DNA of 64,000 bases from Arthrobacter sp. zg-Y844 (GCF_024385465.1 NZ_JANFLS010000005.1:1-64000); one strand, 5' to 3'; positions 29,510-36,848 are shown, counted from the first letter of the stretch. Translations and numbers: made by a program. Notes: generated by a model not told the origin, from the letters alone.

Positions 29510-30666
29510 AAGAAAGCACCATCAACCAGATCCCGGTCCGGAATTACGCATACTACCTCCAAGCGAATGGCTGGGAGGAAGTAGATACTGACGCAACAGG
29601 ATCGTATTGGAACAAGGTCGGTTCGGACCCTGGTGTATATAGCTGGTTGCCGAGCAATCCAGACGTTCGAACATTTAGTTTGCGAATTTCTCAACTGGTT
29701 GAGGAAGTCGCAAAGGTTGAAGGTCGCGACGTTAATGAAGTACTTCGCGATCTGACTGACCTGCAGCGAGATGTTCAAGAGGTGCGAACCTTTCCGGGAG
29801 GCAAGTCTGGTTCCATCACACTGGGCCAGTCATCGGAATCGATCCAGGGGCTTCATAAGTGGGTTGAGAGTGCGGCTGTAGCGGTAGGTATGGATGAAGC
29901 CGCTGTAATACTGCCGCGTAGGAAGCCCCCGGCCGCTCTGGCCCTGCTGAGGAGTACTGAACTTCTCACGCCAATTCCAGGAAGTTTCATCTGGAGGCTC
30001 TCACTTCCCCTTGGCGACCACGAGCTCGAAAATCAGTTCCCCTTTGATATTGACGGTCGCTTTGAGGATTATGCCCGACGCACTACACGGCGCCTTTACG
30101 CCAGCACCCGGGTCACTGCTGAGGCGGCCAGTGAGTCGCTCTCCCAAGACACAGGAGTCGAACCTTTTCGCGCCCGCATTACCGAAGGAATCACCGCTGA
30201 TCTTTGTGATGCCTTGTCACAAATATCAGTCTCCGGAGCTACGCCTCTGGAGTTCAACTTCCGCTGGTCACGTTATCGCCCTGTTCCGGACGCTAACGAG
30301 CAACTGGCCCTGTCTACAGAGCAACTGGAGGTCATTGGGTGGGCTGGTAAAGAGCTACGCAGAGAAGCTCTAGAACCGGACGTAACAGTCAAAGGTTTTG
30401 TTGTCCGACTTACCCGCACTGGTCCAAATATTATGCCGGGCAAAATCACCATCTCAGGATCAGAGACACACGATCCTCAGGGCCAGGTGGCACACTATTG
30501 GGTCGAACTCAGCGCAGAAGACTATCAAAAAGCTCAGGATGCGCATTCCAAATATGAGGAGGTCACGGTCACTGGTGATCTGAGGCGCTCTACCCGCCGC
30601 CGAGAACTACTCAATCCCAGTCAGTTTCATGTATTGAACGGACCCGGGACCCACCTAGCTGAGTGA
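29494..30666 (+). CDS. unrecognised partner of the DUF4365-like protein
   Basis: Protein of 390 aa, not recognised. Residues 15-95 (YYLQANGWEEV, YWNKVG, YSWLPSNPDVRTFSLRISQLVEEVAKVEGR) look like a small conserved module: a start helix, strands and a long helix. The middle (about 125-260) is mixed, and the C-terminal part (about 275-385) looks beta-rich (VTVKGFVVRLTRTGP, KITISGS, YEEVTVTGDLRR). No membrane segment, P-loop or known catalytic motif is seen. It starts inside the upstream gene with AGGAAAGG as ribosome-binding site, implying equal dosage and a complex or a toxin/nuclease-controller relation. Its end overlaps the convergent recombinase gene by 12 bp. Confidence 0.75.
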   Translation: MGQRLKESTINQIPVRNYAYYLQANGWEEVDTDATGSYWNKVGSDPGVYSWLPSNPDVRTFSLRISQLVEEVAKVEGRDVNEVLRDLTDLQRDVQEVRTFPGGKSGSITLGQSSESIQGLHKWVESAAVAVGMDEAAVILPRRKPPAALALLRSTELLTPIPGSFIWRLSLPLGDHELENQFPFDIDGRFEDYARRTTRRLYASTRVTAEAASESLSQDTGVEPFRARITEGITADLCDALSQISVSGATPLEFNFRWSRYRPVPDANEQLALSTEQLEVIGWAGKELRREALEPDVTVKGFVVRLTRTGPNIMPGKITISGSETHDPQGQVAHYWVELSAEDYQKAQDAHSKYEEVTVTGDLRRSTRRRELLNPSQFHVLNGPGTHLAE

Positions 30667-31575
30667 TCGGGCCACATCGTACGAAGCAGACTTGTTGAGA
30701 CTGTGCCGGGCCCTGTCATAGCGACGTGTGGTGCGGGGATCAGCGTGGCCCATCGAGTCCTGCAAGTCGTGCAGGGTAGTTCCGCTGTCCAGGGCAATCG
30801 TGGCGAACGTGTGCCGCAGGCTGTGCGGGCTGATTTGACCCTCGATACCGGCCTTGTGCGTGAGCCGCTGGATGGTACGGAAAACCTCTGAACGGTTCCA
30901 GGGCTTGCCGGTGGTCGTCGTGAACAGGGGCAGGCTCCCGCCTGTCCCCGCCACCAGGTCAGCTCCGGTCGTGCCCAGATAGGCGTTCAGTGCTTCGACG
31001 GCGGGAGCCGGCACCGCGACCTTCGCTGCTTTCCCGCCCTTGCGCCGGACCGTCAGGGTCCGGTGTCCGCTGTCGTGCCCGTAGTCGGCGGTGGTCGCGT
31101 TCAGTGCTTCGCTGACCCGGATGCCGGTGAACATGAGCAGGCTGACCAGGGCGTGTGAGCGGGGGCTGTCCGCTGCAGCTGCAGCCAGCAGCGCCTTTGT
31201 CTGCTCGCGTGTGAGTCCCTGCGTGGCGCTGTGGTCGGCGTCAACCTTGGGGCGGGCGATCAGCTGCACCGGGTTGACCTGCACCAGTCCCATGCCGAGC
31301 GCGTACTTATAGAAGCTGGACAGCGCCGAGAGCTTGCGTGCCACCGTCGCCGGGGCACCCGTCAGGGTGTGCCGGTAGCCGTCCACCTGCACCCGGCTGA
31401 CCTGCAGCAGATCGAATCCGTAGTGATCCAGCCAGGAACAGAAGTCGGTGAGGTTCCGGGTATACGCAGCCAGCGTGTTCGGCGAGGTCTGCGCGAGCCG
31501 CCAAGCACCAATGATGTGGGCGTGCCGTTCGGCGTTGGTGTCCGGTGCGGCGATGTGAGCGAGGTCCATAGACAC
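30655..31575 (-). CDS. XerC/XerD-like tyrosine recombinase
   Basis: Tyrosine recombinase of 306 aa. The N-terminal SAM-like core-binding domain (SPNTLAAYTRNLTDFCSWLDHYG) leads to the catalytic domain with arginine in MFTGIRVSEAL, lysine in RKGGKAAKV, the HSLRHTFATIAL box, and HxxY-type GHADPRTTRRYDRA with the nucleophile tyrosine. It is compact like Xer proteins and unlike the 391-aa integrase at the right end. Its GC content is higher than that of flanking cargo, and it faces the opposite way, so it may be an independent acquisition. The GTG start lies inside a dif-like palindrome; an in-frame ATG follows at 31569. Confidence 0.9.
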   Translation of the reverse strand: MSMDLAHIAAPDTNAERHAHIIGAWRLAQTSPNTLAAYTRNLTDFCSWLDHYGFDLLQVSRVQVDGYRHTLTGAPATVARKLSALSSFYKYALGMGLVQVNPVQLIARPKVDADHSATQGLTREQTKALLAAAAADSPRSHALVSLLMFTGIRVSEALNATTADYGHDSGHRTLTVRRKGGKAAKVAVPAPAVEALNAYLGTTGADLVAGTGGSLPLFTTTTGKPWNRSEVFRTIQRLTHKAGIEGQISPHSLRHTFATIALDSGTTLHDLQDSMGHADPRTTRRYDRARHSLNKSASYDVARSLS

Positions 31576-31598
31576 ATCATAACTGACATTATGATGTG
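31573..31598. promoter_or_regulatory. dif-like palindrome at the recombinase start
   Basis: CACATCATAA (31573-31582), a 6-bp centre CTGACA, and TTATGATGTG (31589-31598) form a perfect inverted repeat. The 11-6-11 layout with inner ends CATAA and TTATG is that of Xer recombination (dif) sites. It includes the recombinase GTG start codon, so it could also be an operator. Confidence 0.65.
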
Positions 31599-31618
31599 GC
31601 TTGGAGTGGGATCACCTA

Positions 31619-32206
31619 CTACCTATGTTCAAGAAGATCCAGAGCGAAGTTGTCGTCAGAAGCGTTCCAGATCACCCGGCATGTCCACGTATTCCTCATG
31701 GGAGCCCCGAATGCATTCTCGGCATCAACGACCGAAGTTACTTTGAAAACGTTGTCCTGCTGCACGGTCGTCGTCCTTCCAAACTCGGCCGACGAAGGAG
31801 CTATGAGGCGCTTCTTAACAAATTCCTGGCACGCGTACTGCGCATCAGCCTTACTGCCATCACGCGAGGTAAACGAGCCGAAGATCGAAAGCGCGGCTGC
31901 AAGAACGACGAAGGTGAGGCATCCAAGGTTCTTTTTGGCTTTGGTCGGGACAAAGAGCCTGCCCTCGTCCACCGCTTCCTCACGCACCCGAGCATCACCG
32001 CGAAGCTCAGTCTCGTTCCAGTCTTTGGGGTGCTGCATTGCAGCGGCGGGTCTTTTGTAGTCAGGAATTAGCTCACCGGTTGAAGCATCGTAAAGGGGCG
32101 CCAACCCAATTTCCTCCAGCGTCTTTACCTGGCTGTACTCCTTGCCGTTCCAGAACTTGCCTACTTCTGGGTCACGCGCGTCGTAGTACCAAGCGATGAT
32201 CTTCAA
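31619..32206 (-). CDS. hypothetical membrane-anchored protein
   Basis: Protein of 195 aa, not recognised as a whole. The N-terminus (AWYYDARDPEVGKFWNGKEYSQ) resembles the short DUF2510-type motif of membrane-associated actinobacterial proteins. One membrane segment follows (LGCLTFVVLAAALSIFGSF, about 93-111). The C-terminal part has QYACQEFVKKRLIAPSSAEFG and a later cysteine (WTCRVIW), a layout common in small extracellular or periplasm-facing domains. The start is TTG (32206), preceded by a G-rich stretch; it is not certain. Opposite strand to the cargo pair, same strand as the recombinase. Confidence 0.65.
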   Translation of the reverse strand: MKIIAWYYDARDPEVGKFWNGKEYSQVKTLEEIGLAPLYDASTGELIPDYKRPAAAMQHPKDWNETELRGDARVREEAVDEGRLFVPTKAKKNLGCLTFVVLAAALSIFGSFTSRDGSKADAQYACQEFVKKRLIAPSSAEFGRTTTVQQDNVFKVTSVVDAENAFGAPMRNTWTCRVIWNASDDNFALDLLEHR

Positions 32207-32442
32207 GAAGCCCCCCAGCTAAAAACGACTCAACCATCGCAGCATACAGGTAGCCGTTGGTGGCCCCAGTGCGGGCCTCACGCTCAGAGCCGCACACACA
32301 TTTCGGTATGACGTTCATCTTGCTGCTCGGCTCCATCAGCCTCCCGGACTACCCGCGTGAATCCTCGCAGCCAATCCACCTCAGGCCGGCCTGCTGGTCC
32401 TTCATGGCGACGGTTATACGCAGCCGCCGCATGGAACGGGCC

Positions 32443-32462
32443 GGGGGAGGGAACCCTCCCCC
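32443..32462. terminator. hairpin in noncoding stretch after HNH gene
   Basis: GGGGGAGGG and CCCTCCCCC form a perfect stem 36 bp beyond the stop of the HNH gene, in the 291-bp stretch 32207-32497 where I see no convincing gene. No T-run. Confidence 0.5.
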
Positions 32463-32497
32463 GACAGACGGTCAGGACCGCTCGTCCTAGCGCCTCC

Positions 32498-33175
32498 CTA
32501 CCCGGACGGGATGGGAAGTTTTCTACGGTTAAACTCCGACTCTTCCACCATGAAGGTCTCGTCAAAGGGCAGCCGGTAGGTTTCGGCATATCGACGTTCA
32601 TGCTGGGACCTGGTCACGTTGTCGATAGCTAGTTTCCCATTTGGTGCAATCGAGAACATCCAGATCACGAAAGCAGTGACGTGTCTGTGCTCCAACGGTA
32701 CTAGTGGCCGCAGATGCCCTGGTCGAACACACCGAGTTTTTTCGCACTCGTGGTGCAACTCTTGAGCGTTGGGTATTGGCCCTACGAGGTGCATGTACAG
32801 CCATCGGTGACCGATCACCCAACGCCCATTCACCATGAGCGAACTATATTTTCCTTTGACGCGGCCAGTCCAAATCCAGCAACCGTCTTCATCGGCAACG
32901 ATCTTGTCACCGAACACGTCCTCAACAAAGCTTATGGTTTCTTCGTTCAGCTCCAGATAAAGGGAATATTGGTGCTCGCTGCACAATCCCACAGCCAGCA
33001 CCGGATTTTCACAACCTTCCTTTGAGCACCCTACGGGCTGTGGGCACAGTTCGGGCTTCGCCGCTACCGGCTCTCTCCAATCGCGGTGTTTATAGCAAAG
33101 GCGGGTCTTCGCCGAACGCCACTTCGTACGACAACCCCGAACGCGACACTGGCCTAACTGATCCTTAGACGGCAT
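32498..33175 (-). CDS. HNH endonuclease
   Basis: Protein of 225 aa from the ATG at 33175 (MPSKDQLGQC). The N-terminal half has several cysteine pairs (QCRVRGC, LCYKH, CSKEGC, GLCSEH) that look like small zinc knuckles. The C-terminal half is an HNH fold: CWIWTGRVKGKYSSL, GHRWLYMHLVGPI, ELHHECEKTRCVRPGHLRPL. Such proteins are common in phages and mobile elements, where they nick or cut DNA; the target here is unknown. It overlaps the end of the winged-helix gene by 11 bp, so the two are coupled. An upstream start at 33217 is possible but would overlap more deeply. Confidence 0.83.
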   Translation of the reverse strand: MPSKDQLGQCRVRGCRTKWRSAKTRLCYKHRDWREPVAAKPELCPQPVGCSKEGCENPVLAVGLCSEHQYSLYLELNEETISFVEDVFGDKIVADEDGCWIWTGRVKGKYSSLMVNGRWVIGHRWLYMHLVGPIPNAQELHHECEKTRCVRPGHLRPLVPLEHRHVTAFVIWMFSIAPNGKLAIDNVTRSQHERRYAETYRLPFDETFMVEESEFNRRKLPIPSG

Positions 33176-33845
33176 TGGTTGCCACCGCCGATCGCATGGT
33201 GCTGCCAAAGCGTTCACGCTGATGCAGTTGCTGCATCTTGGCTTTAGTCATTAGCTCAGTTGTGCCCCTGGCTTGGGCAATGCCATCGATGTGTTCACGG
33301 TTCTCCTGCAATTGGGCCGGGGAAAGCACATTCTTACGCCACACCGATGGCCCACCGCCGCGTGGGATGTACTCATCGACGAGCGGCCAACGCTGGGACG
33401 CGAGGGCGAGCAACCACCAATCCACGGTACGAACGCGCCGGGTGGCAGCCGTGAATCGAAGGGCAGTCGACGACGTAAATTCGCGACCGCTGGGTAGATC
33501 GAGGTACAACGCTCCAGGGCCATGTAAATCCCTGCGCCGAAAGAGGTCATCCACCTCTACGAGAGCAACGTCCCTTGGGGTATTCCGCGCAGCCTCATGG
33601 GAGATATCTGTGTGCGTCATCCACCATGTCGGGCGCCCCGCCGAGGACGCCCGAACCTTGACTATGGCGCCTGCCTTGGCAAGGCGCCCCAGTGAGGCGG
33701 CTACCGTCTTACGGGTTCGACCGACGCGCTCAGCCATTTGCCTTGTGGACAACTTGCAGACAGCATCCGCATTGGAGTCACCGACCAGGACCCGGTACAC
33801 GGCCGCATCCGTCAGGTTCCATATATATGGACCCGAGGCGATCAC
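33165..33845 (-). CDS. winged-helix DNA-binding protein of the element
   Basis: Protein of 226 aa. Residues about 30-65 (LSTRQMAERVGRTRKTVAASLGRLAKAGAIVKV) form a clear winged helix-turn-helix as found in replication initiators and plasmid regulators. The remaining part (DLFRRRDLHGPGALYLDL, LALASQRWPLVDEYIP) is not recognised. The GTG start overlaps the upstream HTH gene stop (GTGA). It may be a replication or excision-control protein of the element. Confidence 0.7.
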   Translation of the reverse strand: MIASGPYIWNLTDAAVYRVLVGDSNADAVCKLSTRQMAERVGRTRKTVAASLGRLAKAGAIVKVRASSAGRPTWWMTHTDISHEAARNTPRDVALVEVDDLFRRRDLHGPGALYLDLPSGREFTSSTALRFTAATRRVRTVDWWLLALASQRWPLVDEYIPRGGGPSVWRKNVLSPAQLQENREHIDGIAQARGTTELMTKAKMQQLHQRERFGSTMRSAVATNAV

Positions 33846-34189
33846 CTGGAAACCCGCTGCTGCCGAGCCCAGCTATCTACGTCTTCCAGACGGTATCGAC
33901 AGCGGCCACCAAACTTATGGAACGTGGGACCCATGGTGCGCCCAGCTTGGGCTAGCCACTTCTCGGACATGTTCAGGTAAAGGGCGACCTGCCGCCGGGT
34001 GAGGAAGATTGAAGTAGGTAGGTCCAAGTGGGATACCGAATCGATAGTCGATTCGGCGGGATTGTTGAGCAAGGATGCTCCTCTCGAATGATTGACACAT
34101 GTCGCTTGGCAAGCTGCCTGTGTCCAACAAGCATCACACAGGTTGTCTGCCAATGCAACAGTGCGGCGCACCATTTGCCTGTCAACCAT
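33842..34189 (-). CDS. excisionase-like HTH protein
   Basis: Protein of up to 115 aa. The C-terminal 60 residues are a MerR-like/HTH_17 domain: IFLTRRQVALYLNMSEKWLAQAGRTMGPTFHKFGGRCRYRLEDVDSW, the arrangement of Xis-type recombination directionality factors. The first 50 residues (with a few cysteines) may not be translated; a start nearer the domain is possible. It heads the operon HTH-winged helix-HNH and is divergent from the gene before the integrase. Confidence 0.78.
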   Translation of the reverse strand: MVDRQMVRRTVALADNLCDACWTQAACQATCVNHSRGASLLNNPAESTIDSVSHLDLPTSIFLTRRQVALYLNMSEKWLAQAGRTMGPTFHKFGGRCRYRLEDVDSWARQQRVSR

Positions 34190-34199
34190 TCTGTGTTAT

Positions 34200-34222
34200 G
34201 TTGGTGCAATGAATGCACCAAC
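34200..34222. promoter_or_regulatory. perfect 9-bp inverted repeat over a start codon
   Basis: GTTGGTGCA, ATGAA, TGCACCAAC: the loop holds the ATG of the 227-aa gene. In DNA it would be an operator for a dimeric regulator. In mRNA it would fold the start codon into a hairpin loop. Confidence 0.7.
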
Positions 34223-34892
34223 ACCGCCCTCACTGCCTCCCTTACCGGAAGGCGTCCAGTTCATTGGACGCCCCTACCCTGAGGAAGGGACAGACACGGA
34301 AGGTGGAATGACGTTCAAGGTGCTGTGGGCGCGGTACCGCGTCCACGGGCTGAATGTCAGCATCGGCTGGACCGTGGGGCACATCATGGGGGACTTCCGG
34401 GAGCCCAATAAGCTCCGTATTGATTTCGACGCCTCTGACTACGCCTTGGCACAAGCAGGCGAGACGGGTACGGATACCTACGCTCCAGCCAAAGCCCTGG
34501 ACGGCATCACCACGAGCCTGCTTCGAGCAATCCCCATGGCCCATGCACGTGCTCTTATGCGGGAACGGCACGAGCAGCTAACGGTGGGCGGTCTGCGTCA
34601 AGAACTTTCCCCTCTCCCATCGAGAGTGGAATCAGACCGCGATTACGTTCACATATCGATGGCCTACGTCGCCCTGGTGAATGGATCCTCCGTCGAACCT
34701 ATAAAGCGTCTTGCTGAATGGACAGGGGAAAGCGTGGACACATGGTCCGCAAGACTGCGGCGGGCGCGGACCAAAGGCATCCTTCTCGGCACCGGCCGCA
34801 AAGCCCGCATCGCTCCCGAACACCAGGCCGTAGCTAACGACCTTTGGAATGAACGGCGGGCTGAAAACGGGAGGTCCAGTGGCGATCAATAA
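34209..34892 (+). CDS. element protein upstream of integrase, unrecognised
   Basis: Protein of 227 aa (start ATG 34209). The N-terminal part (MTFKVLWARYRVHGLNVSIGWTVG) reads like a small beta domain. The C-terminal third (HISMAYVALVNGSSVEPIKRLAEWTGESVDTWSARLRRARTKGILLGTGR) is a helix-turn-helix-like segment. Proteins with this end are often next to integrases in actinobacterial elements, so I infer a regulatory role, not shown. It overlaps the integrase gene by 44 bp if the upstream integrase start is used, or 14 bp with the GTG at 34879. Confidence 0.72.
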   Translation: MNAPTPPSLPPLPEGVQFIGRPYPEEGTDTEGGMTFKVLWARYRVHGLNVSIGWTVGHIMGDFREPNKLRIDFDASDYALAQAGETGTDTYAPAKALDGITTSLLRAIPMAHARALMRERHEQLTVGGLRQELSPLPSRVESDRDYVHISMAYVALVNGSSVEPIKRLAEWTGESVDTWSARLRRARTKGILLGTGRKARIAPEHQAVANDLWNERRAENGRSSGDQ

Positions 34893-36024
34893 GCTGTCCG
34901 GTGGAGTCAAACGCTGGCAAGCAGACTGGACCGCGTCAGACGGAGTGCGAAGACGAAAACGCTTCTCCACCAAGCGGGAGGCCGAGCAGTTCCTGCAAAG
35001 CACATTGCAGTCGATTCGAGGCGGCACATACATCGACCCGAAATTGGCTAGCAAAACAACGGTCGATCACCTCTACGCGGAGTGGATCAACCGTATCGCT
35101 GCGGTTGGAGCAACCGGAAGAAAACCTGCAGCCCCAAAGACAGTGGACAACTACCGACGATTCTACGAAAACTATGTACACCCAAGGTGGGGACAAACCA
35201 GTCTGACAAACGTGCACTACGACGACACCGCTGACTGGATTGCAGGCCTGAAAGGGAGAGATGGTGAGCCCGCGGGTGTGGCGACGCGGCGGGAAGTTGG
35301 GTTGTTGTTCGGACGATTGATGGGGTTTGCCGTCAAGAGGAGGCTTCTGCCCGCTAACCCGACGAAGGATGCTCTGGGAAATACGGATTACATTCCTGCC
35401 AGGCAGACAAGTCGAGAGCATGTATACCTTTCGATGCCCCAGCTCGTTGCACTGGCGCTCGCATCAGGCGAGCACTCGTTGTTCATCATGTTGGCCGGAA
35501 CGTGCGGACTTCGATGGGGCGAGATTACTGCGCTCACAGGTGCTGACGTACAGCTTGGTCCCCGCCCGTCATTATCCGTTTCCAAGGCTTACGCGGAAGT
35601 GAGCGGGACTCTCATCTTGGGTCCAACGAAAGGTGGGGAAAAGAGGACCGTTCCCCTGCCGAGGGTGGTGGCCGATCGCCTTGAGATAGTCCTTGAAGGG
35701 ATTGACCCTAACGAGCGGCTATTTAGCGGAGCCCGAGGCTCCGTCCTCAGGAACAACACATGGACGAAGCGGCACTATGCCCCCGCTATTGCGGCAGTGG
35801 CCTTAACGGATGAAAGCTTTCCCCGCCCTACCTTCCACGATCTCCGGCATACGGCGGTGAGCCTCGCCATCAGTGCAGGAGCGAACGTGAAAGTTGTCCA
35901 GCGAATCGCCGGCCACGCATCCGCCACGATGACCCTCGACACCTACGCAGGACTGTTCGACGACGACTTGCACGACAGCGCAAGCCGAATAAATGAAGCC
36001 TTGACCGCAAATAGGTGGGGCTAA
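34849..36024 (+). CDS. int: tyrosine integrase of the tRNA-Thr element
   Basis: Site-specific recombinase of 391 aa. An N-terminal arm-binding domain (VKRWQADWTASDGVRRRKRFSTKREAEQFL) is followed by the core-binding domain (about 70-170) and the catalytic domain with arginine in GTCGLRWGEITAL, lysine in PTKGGEKRTVPL, HDLRHTAVSLAI, and HASATMTLDTYAG with the nucleophile tyrosine. It ends 62 bp before attR, the normal place for the integrase that catalyses insertion into the tRNA gene. A GTG at 34879 with GGGAGG upstream may be the true start (VAINKLSGG). Confidence 0.94.
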   Translation: MNGGLKTGGPVAINKLSGGVKRWQADWTASDGVRRRKRFSTKREAEQFLQSTLQSIRGGTYIDPKLASKTTVDHLYAEWINRIAAVGATGRKPAAPKTVDNYRRFYENYVHPRWGQTSLTNVHYDDTADWIAGLKGRDGEPAGVATRREVGLLFGRLMGFAVKRRLLPANPTKDALGNTDYIPARQTSREHVYLSMPQLVALALASGEHSLFIMLAGTCGLRWGEITALTGADVQLGPRPSLSVSKAYAEVSGTLILGPTKGGEKRTVPLPRVVADRLEIVLEGIDPNERLFSGARGSVLRNNTWTKRHYAPAIAAVALTDESFPRPTFHDLRHTAVSLAISAGANVKVVQRIAGHASATMTLDTYAGLFDDDLHDSASRINEALTANRWG

Positions 36025-36026
36025 CT

Positions 36027-36043
36027 GTCACTTTTTCGTCACT
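36027..36043 (+). repeat. putative integrase arm site, right end
   Basis: GTCACT at 36027 and 36038, 11 bp apart, mirroring the pair at 28694-28710 in sequence and orientation. Confidence 0.5.
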
Positions 36044-36062
36044 GGGAACGAGTCGTTCCCAG
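36042..36062. repeat. perfect palindrome between integrase and attR
   Basis: CTGGGAACGA, one base, TCGTTCCCAG: 10-bp arms, 18 bp after the integrase stop. It could end integrase transcription or be bound by a recombination accessory protein. Confidence 0.7.
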
Positions 36063-36086
36063 CGCACTGGCGGGTAAGCAGTCTTC

Positions 36087-36129
36087 CTCGTAATGAGAAG
36101 GTCGCCAGTTCGATTCTGGCAGGAGGCTC
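36087..36129 (+). repeat. attR core (43 bp)
   Basis: Exact copy of the tRNA-Thr 3' half; marks the right boundary of the element. Confidence 0.93.
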
Positions 36130-36138
36130 AGTACCCCC

Positions 36139-36173
36139 AGAAAGCCCCCGGCATCTTGTGCCGGGGGCTTTCT
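36139..36173 (+). terminator. original tRNA-Thr terminator, displaced by the element
   Basis: A 15-bp perfect stem (36139-36153 with 36159-36173) and 5-nt loop directly follow attR. Before integration this would have been about 9 bp after the tRNA gene. Confidence 0.8.
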
Positions 36174-36370
36174 GCTTTCCTGTCCACGGCAACGACGCGG
36201 CGGTCCCACTGGAGGTCTTCGACAGCGGCGCAGCCGATCCGGTTGTGGAAACGCTGCGCAGAAATTCCGGTTTCCTTGCGGATGGCTTTAGGGTTTCCTG
36301 TCGGCCTGCGCCCTATCCTCGGGACATGAAACCGCAACGGCAGGACGCCGGCGGGACGAGGGGGATCACC

Positions 36371-36697
36371 ATGGACGGAGCATCGACGGGGCTCACTACC
36401 CGCCGCTACACGCTGGTTCAGCGCGAGAACTTCATTTCCCCGCTCTGTGCCGAGTGCAACCGCCGCATGATCCCGAACTGGGTGGAGGACCGGGGCCGGT
36501 GGATCATCAACGGCTTCCGTTACCCGGGCGTCCGGTGCAGCACCCACGAACGCCGCGTCCTTCCCGAGTACTTCGGGCTTTCCCAGCACGTCCCCGCCCC
36601 GAACGCGCGGCGGGACACCGCAACGTCTGCCCGGAGCTCCAAAGCCGGCAGCCGGTTCCTGGGGTTGGGTGCCAAACGCGCACAGCGCAGCACCTAG
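36371..36697 (+). CDS. hypothetical protein with a CxxC motif
   Basis: Small protein of 108 aa from the ATG at 36371, chosen for the AGGGGG before it; an ATG at 36326 is also in frame. The core RRYTLVQRENFISPLCAECNRRMIPNWVEDRGRWIINGFRYPGVRCSTHERR has CAEC and a later CSTH, which could form one zinc site. The basic, serine-rich tail looks disordered. Not recognised. It lies just outside the element, so it is probably host chromosome. Confidence 0.55.
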   Translation: MDGASTGLTTRRYTLVQRENFISPLCAECNRRMIPNWVEDRGRWIINGFRYPGVRCSTHERRVLPEYFGLSQHVPAPNARRDTATSARSSKAGSRFLGLGAKRAQRST

Positions 36698-36848
36698 CCG
36701 CCGGTCCCTTGATACGCCCGGCCGTCCCCGGGCAACAGACCGGGAACCCTCGTCGTTTTCCCCAAGAAACGGCGGGGGTTTCTGCTGTCCGGTGTACCGG
36801 GAACACCCGGCAGAAGAGGGCCTGGAACAGTCCGGCTCAGCAGACAAG

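Larger units (their letters stand above)
28544..36129 (+). mobile_element. integrative element in tRNA-Thr, about 7.6 kb
   Basis: The element lies between two identical 43-bp copies of the tRNA-Thr 3' half. It is visibly more AT-rich than its surroundings over much of its length. Contents from left to right: a two-gene cargo, a second recombinase, a small membrane protein, an HNH/winged-helix/HTH operon, a divergent regulator-like gene and a tyrosine integrase ending 62 bp from the right repeat. There is no conjugation, capsid or complete replication gene, so it is an integrative island or satellite-like element rather than a full prophage or ICE. Confidence 0.93.

Noticed and set aside
30655-32206. 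Recombinase plus small membrane protein considered as a transposon
   Set aside because: No terminal inverted repeats or target duplication could be found around them; only the dif-like palindrome is seen.
36158-36370. Upstream extension of the CxxC protein
   Set aside because: It would start inside the displaced tRNA terminator; the ATG at 36371 has a good ribosome-binding site.
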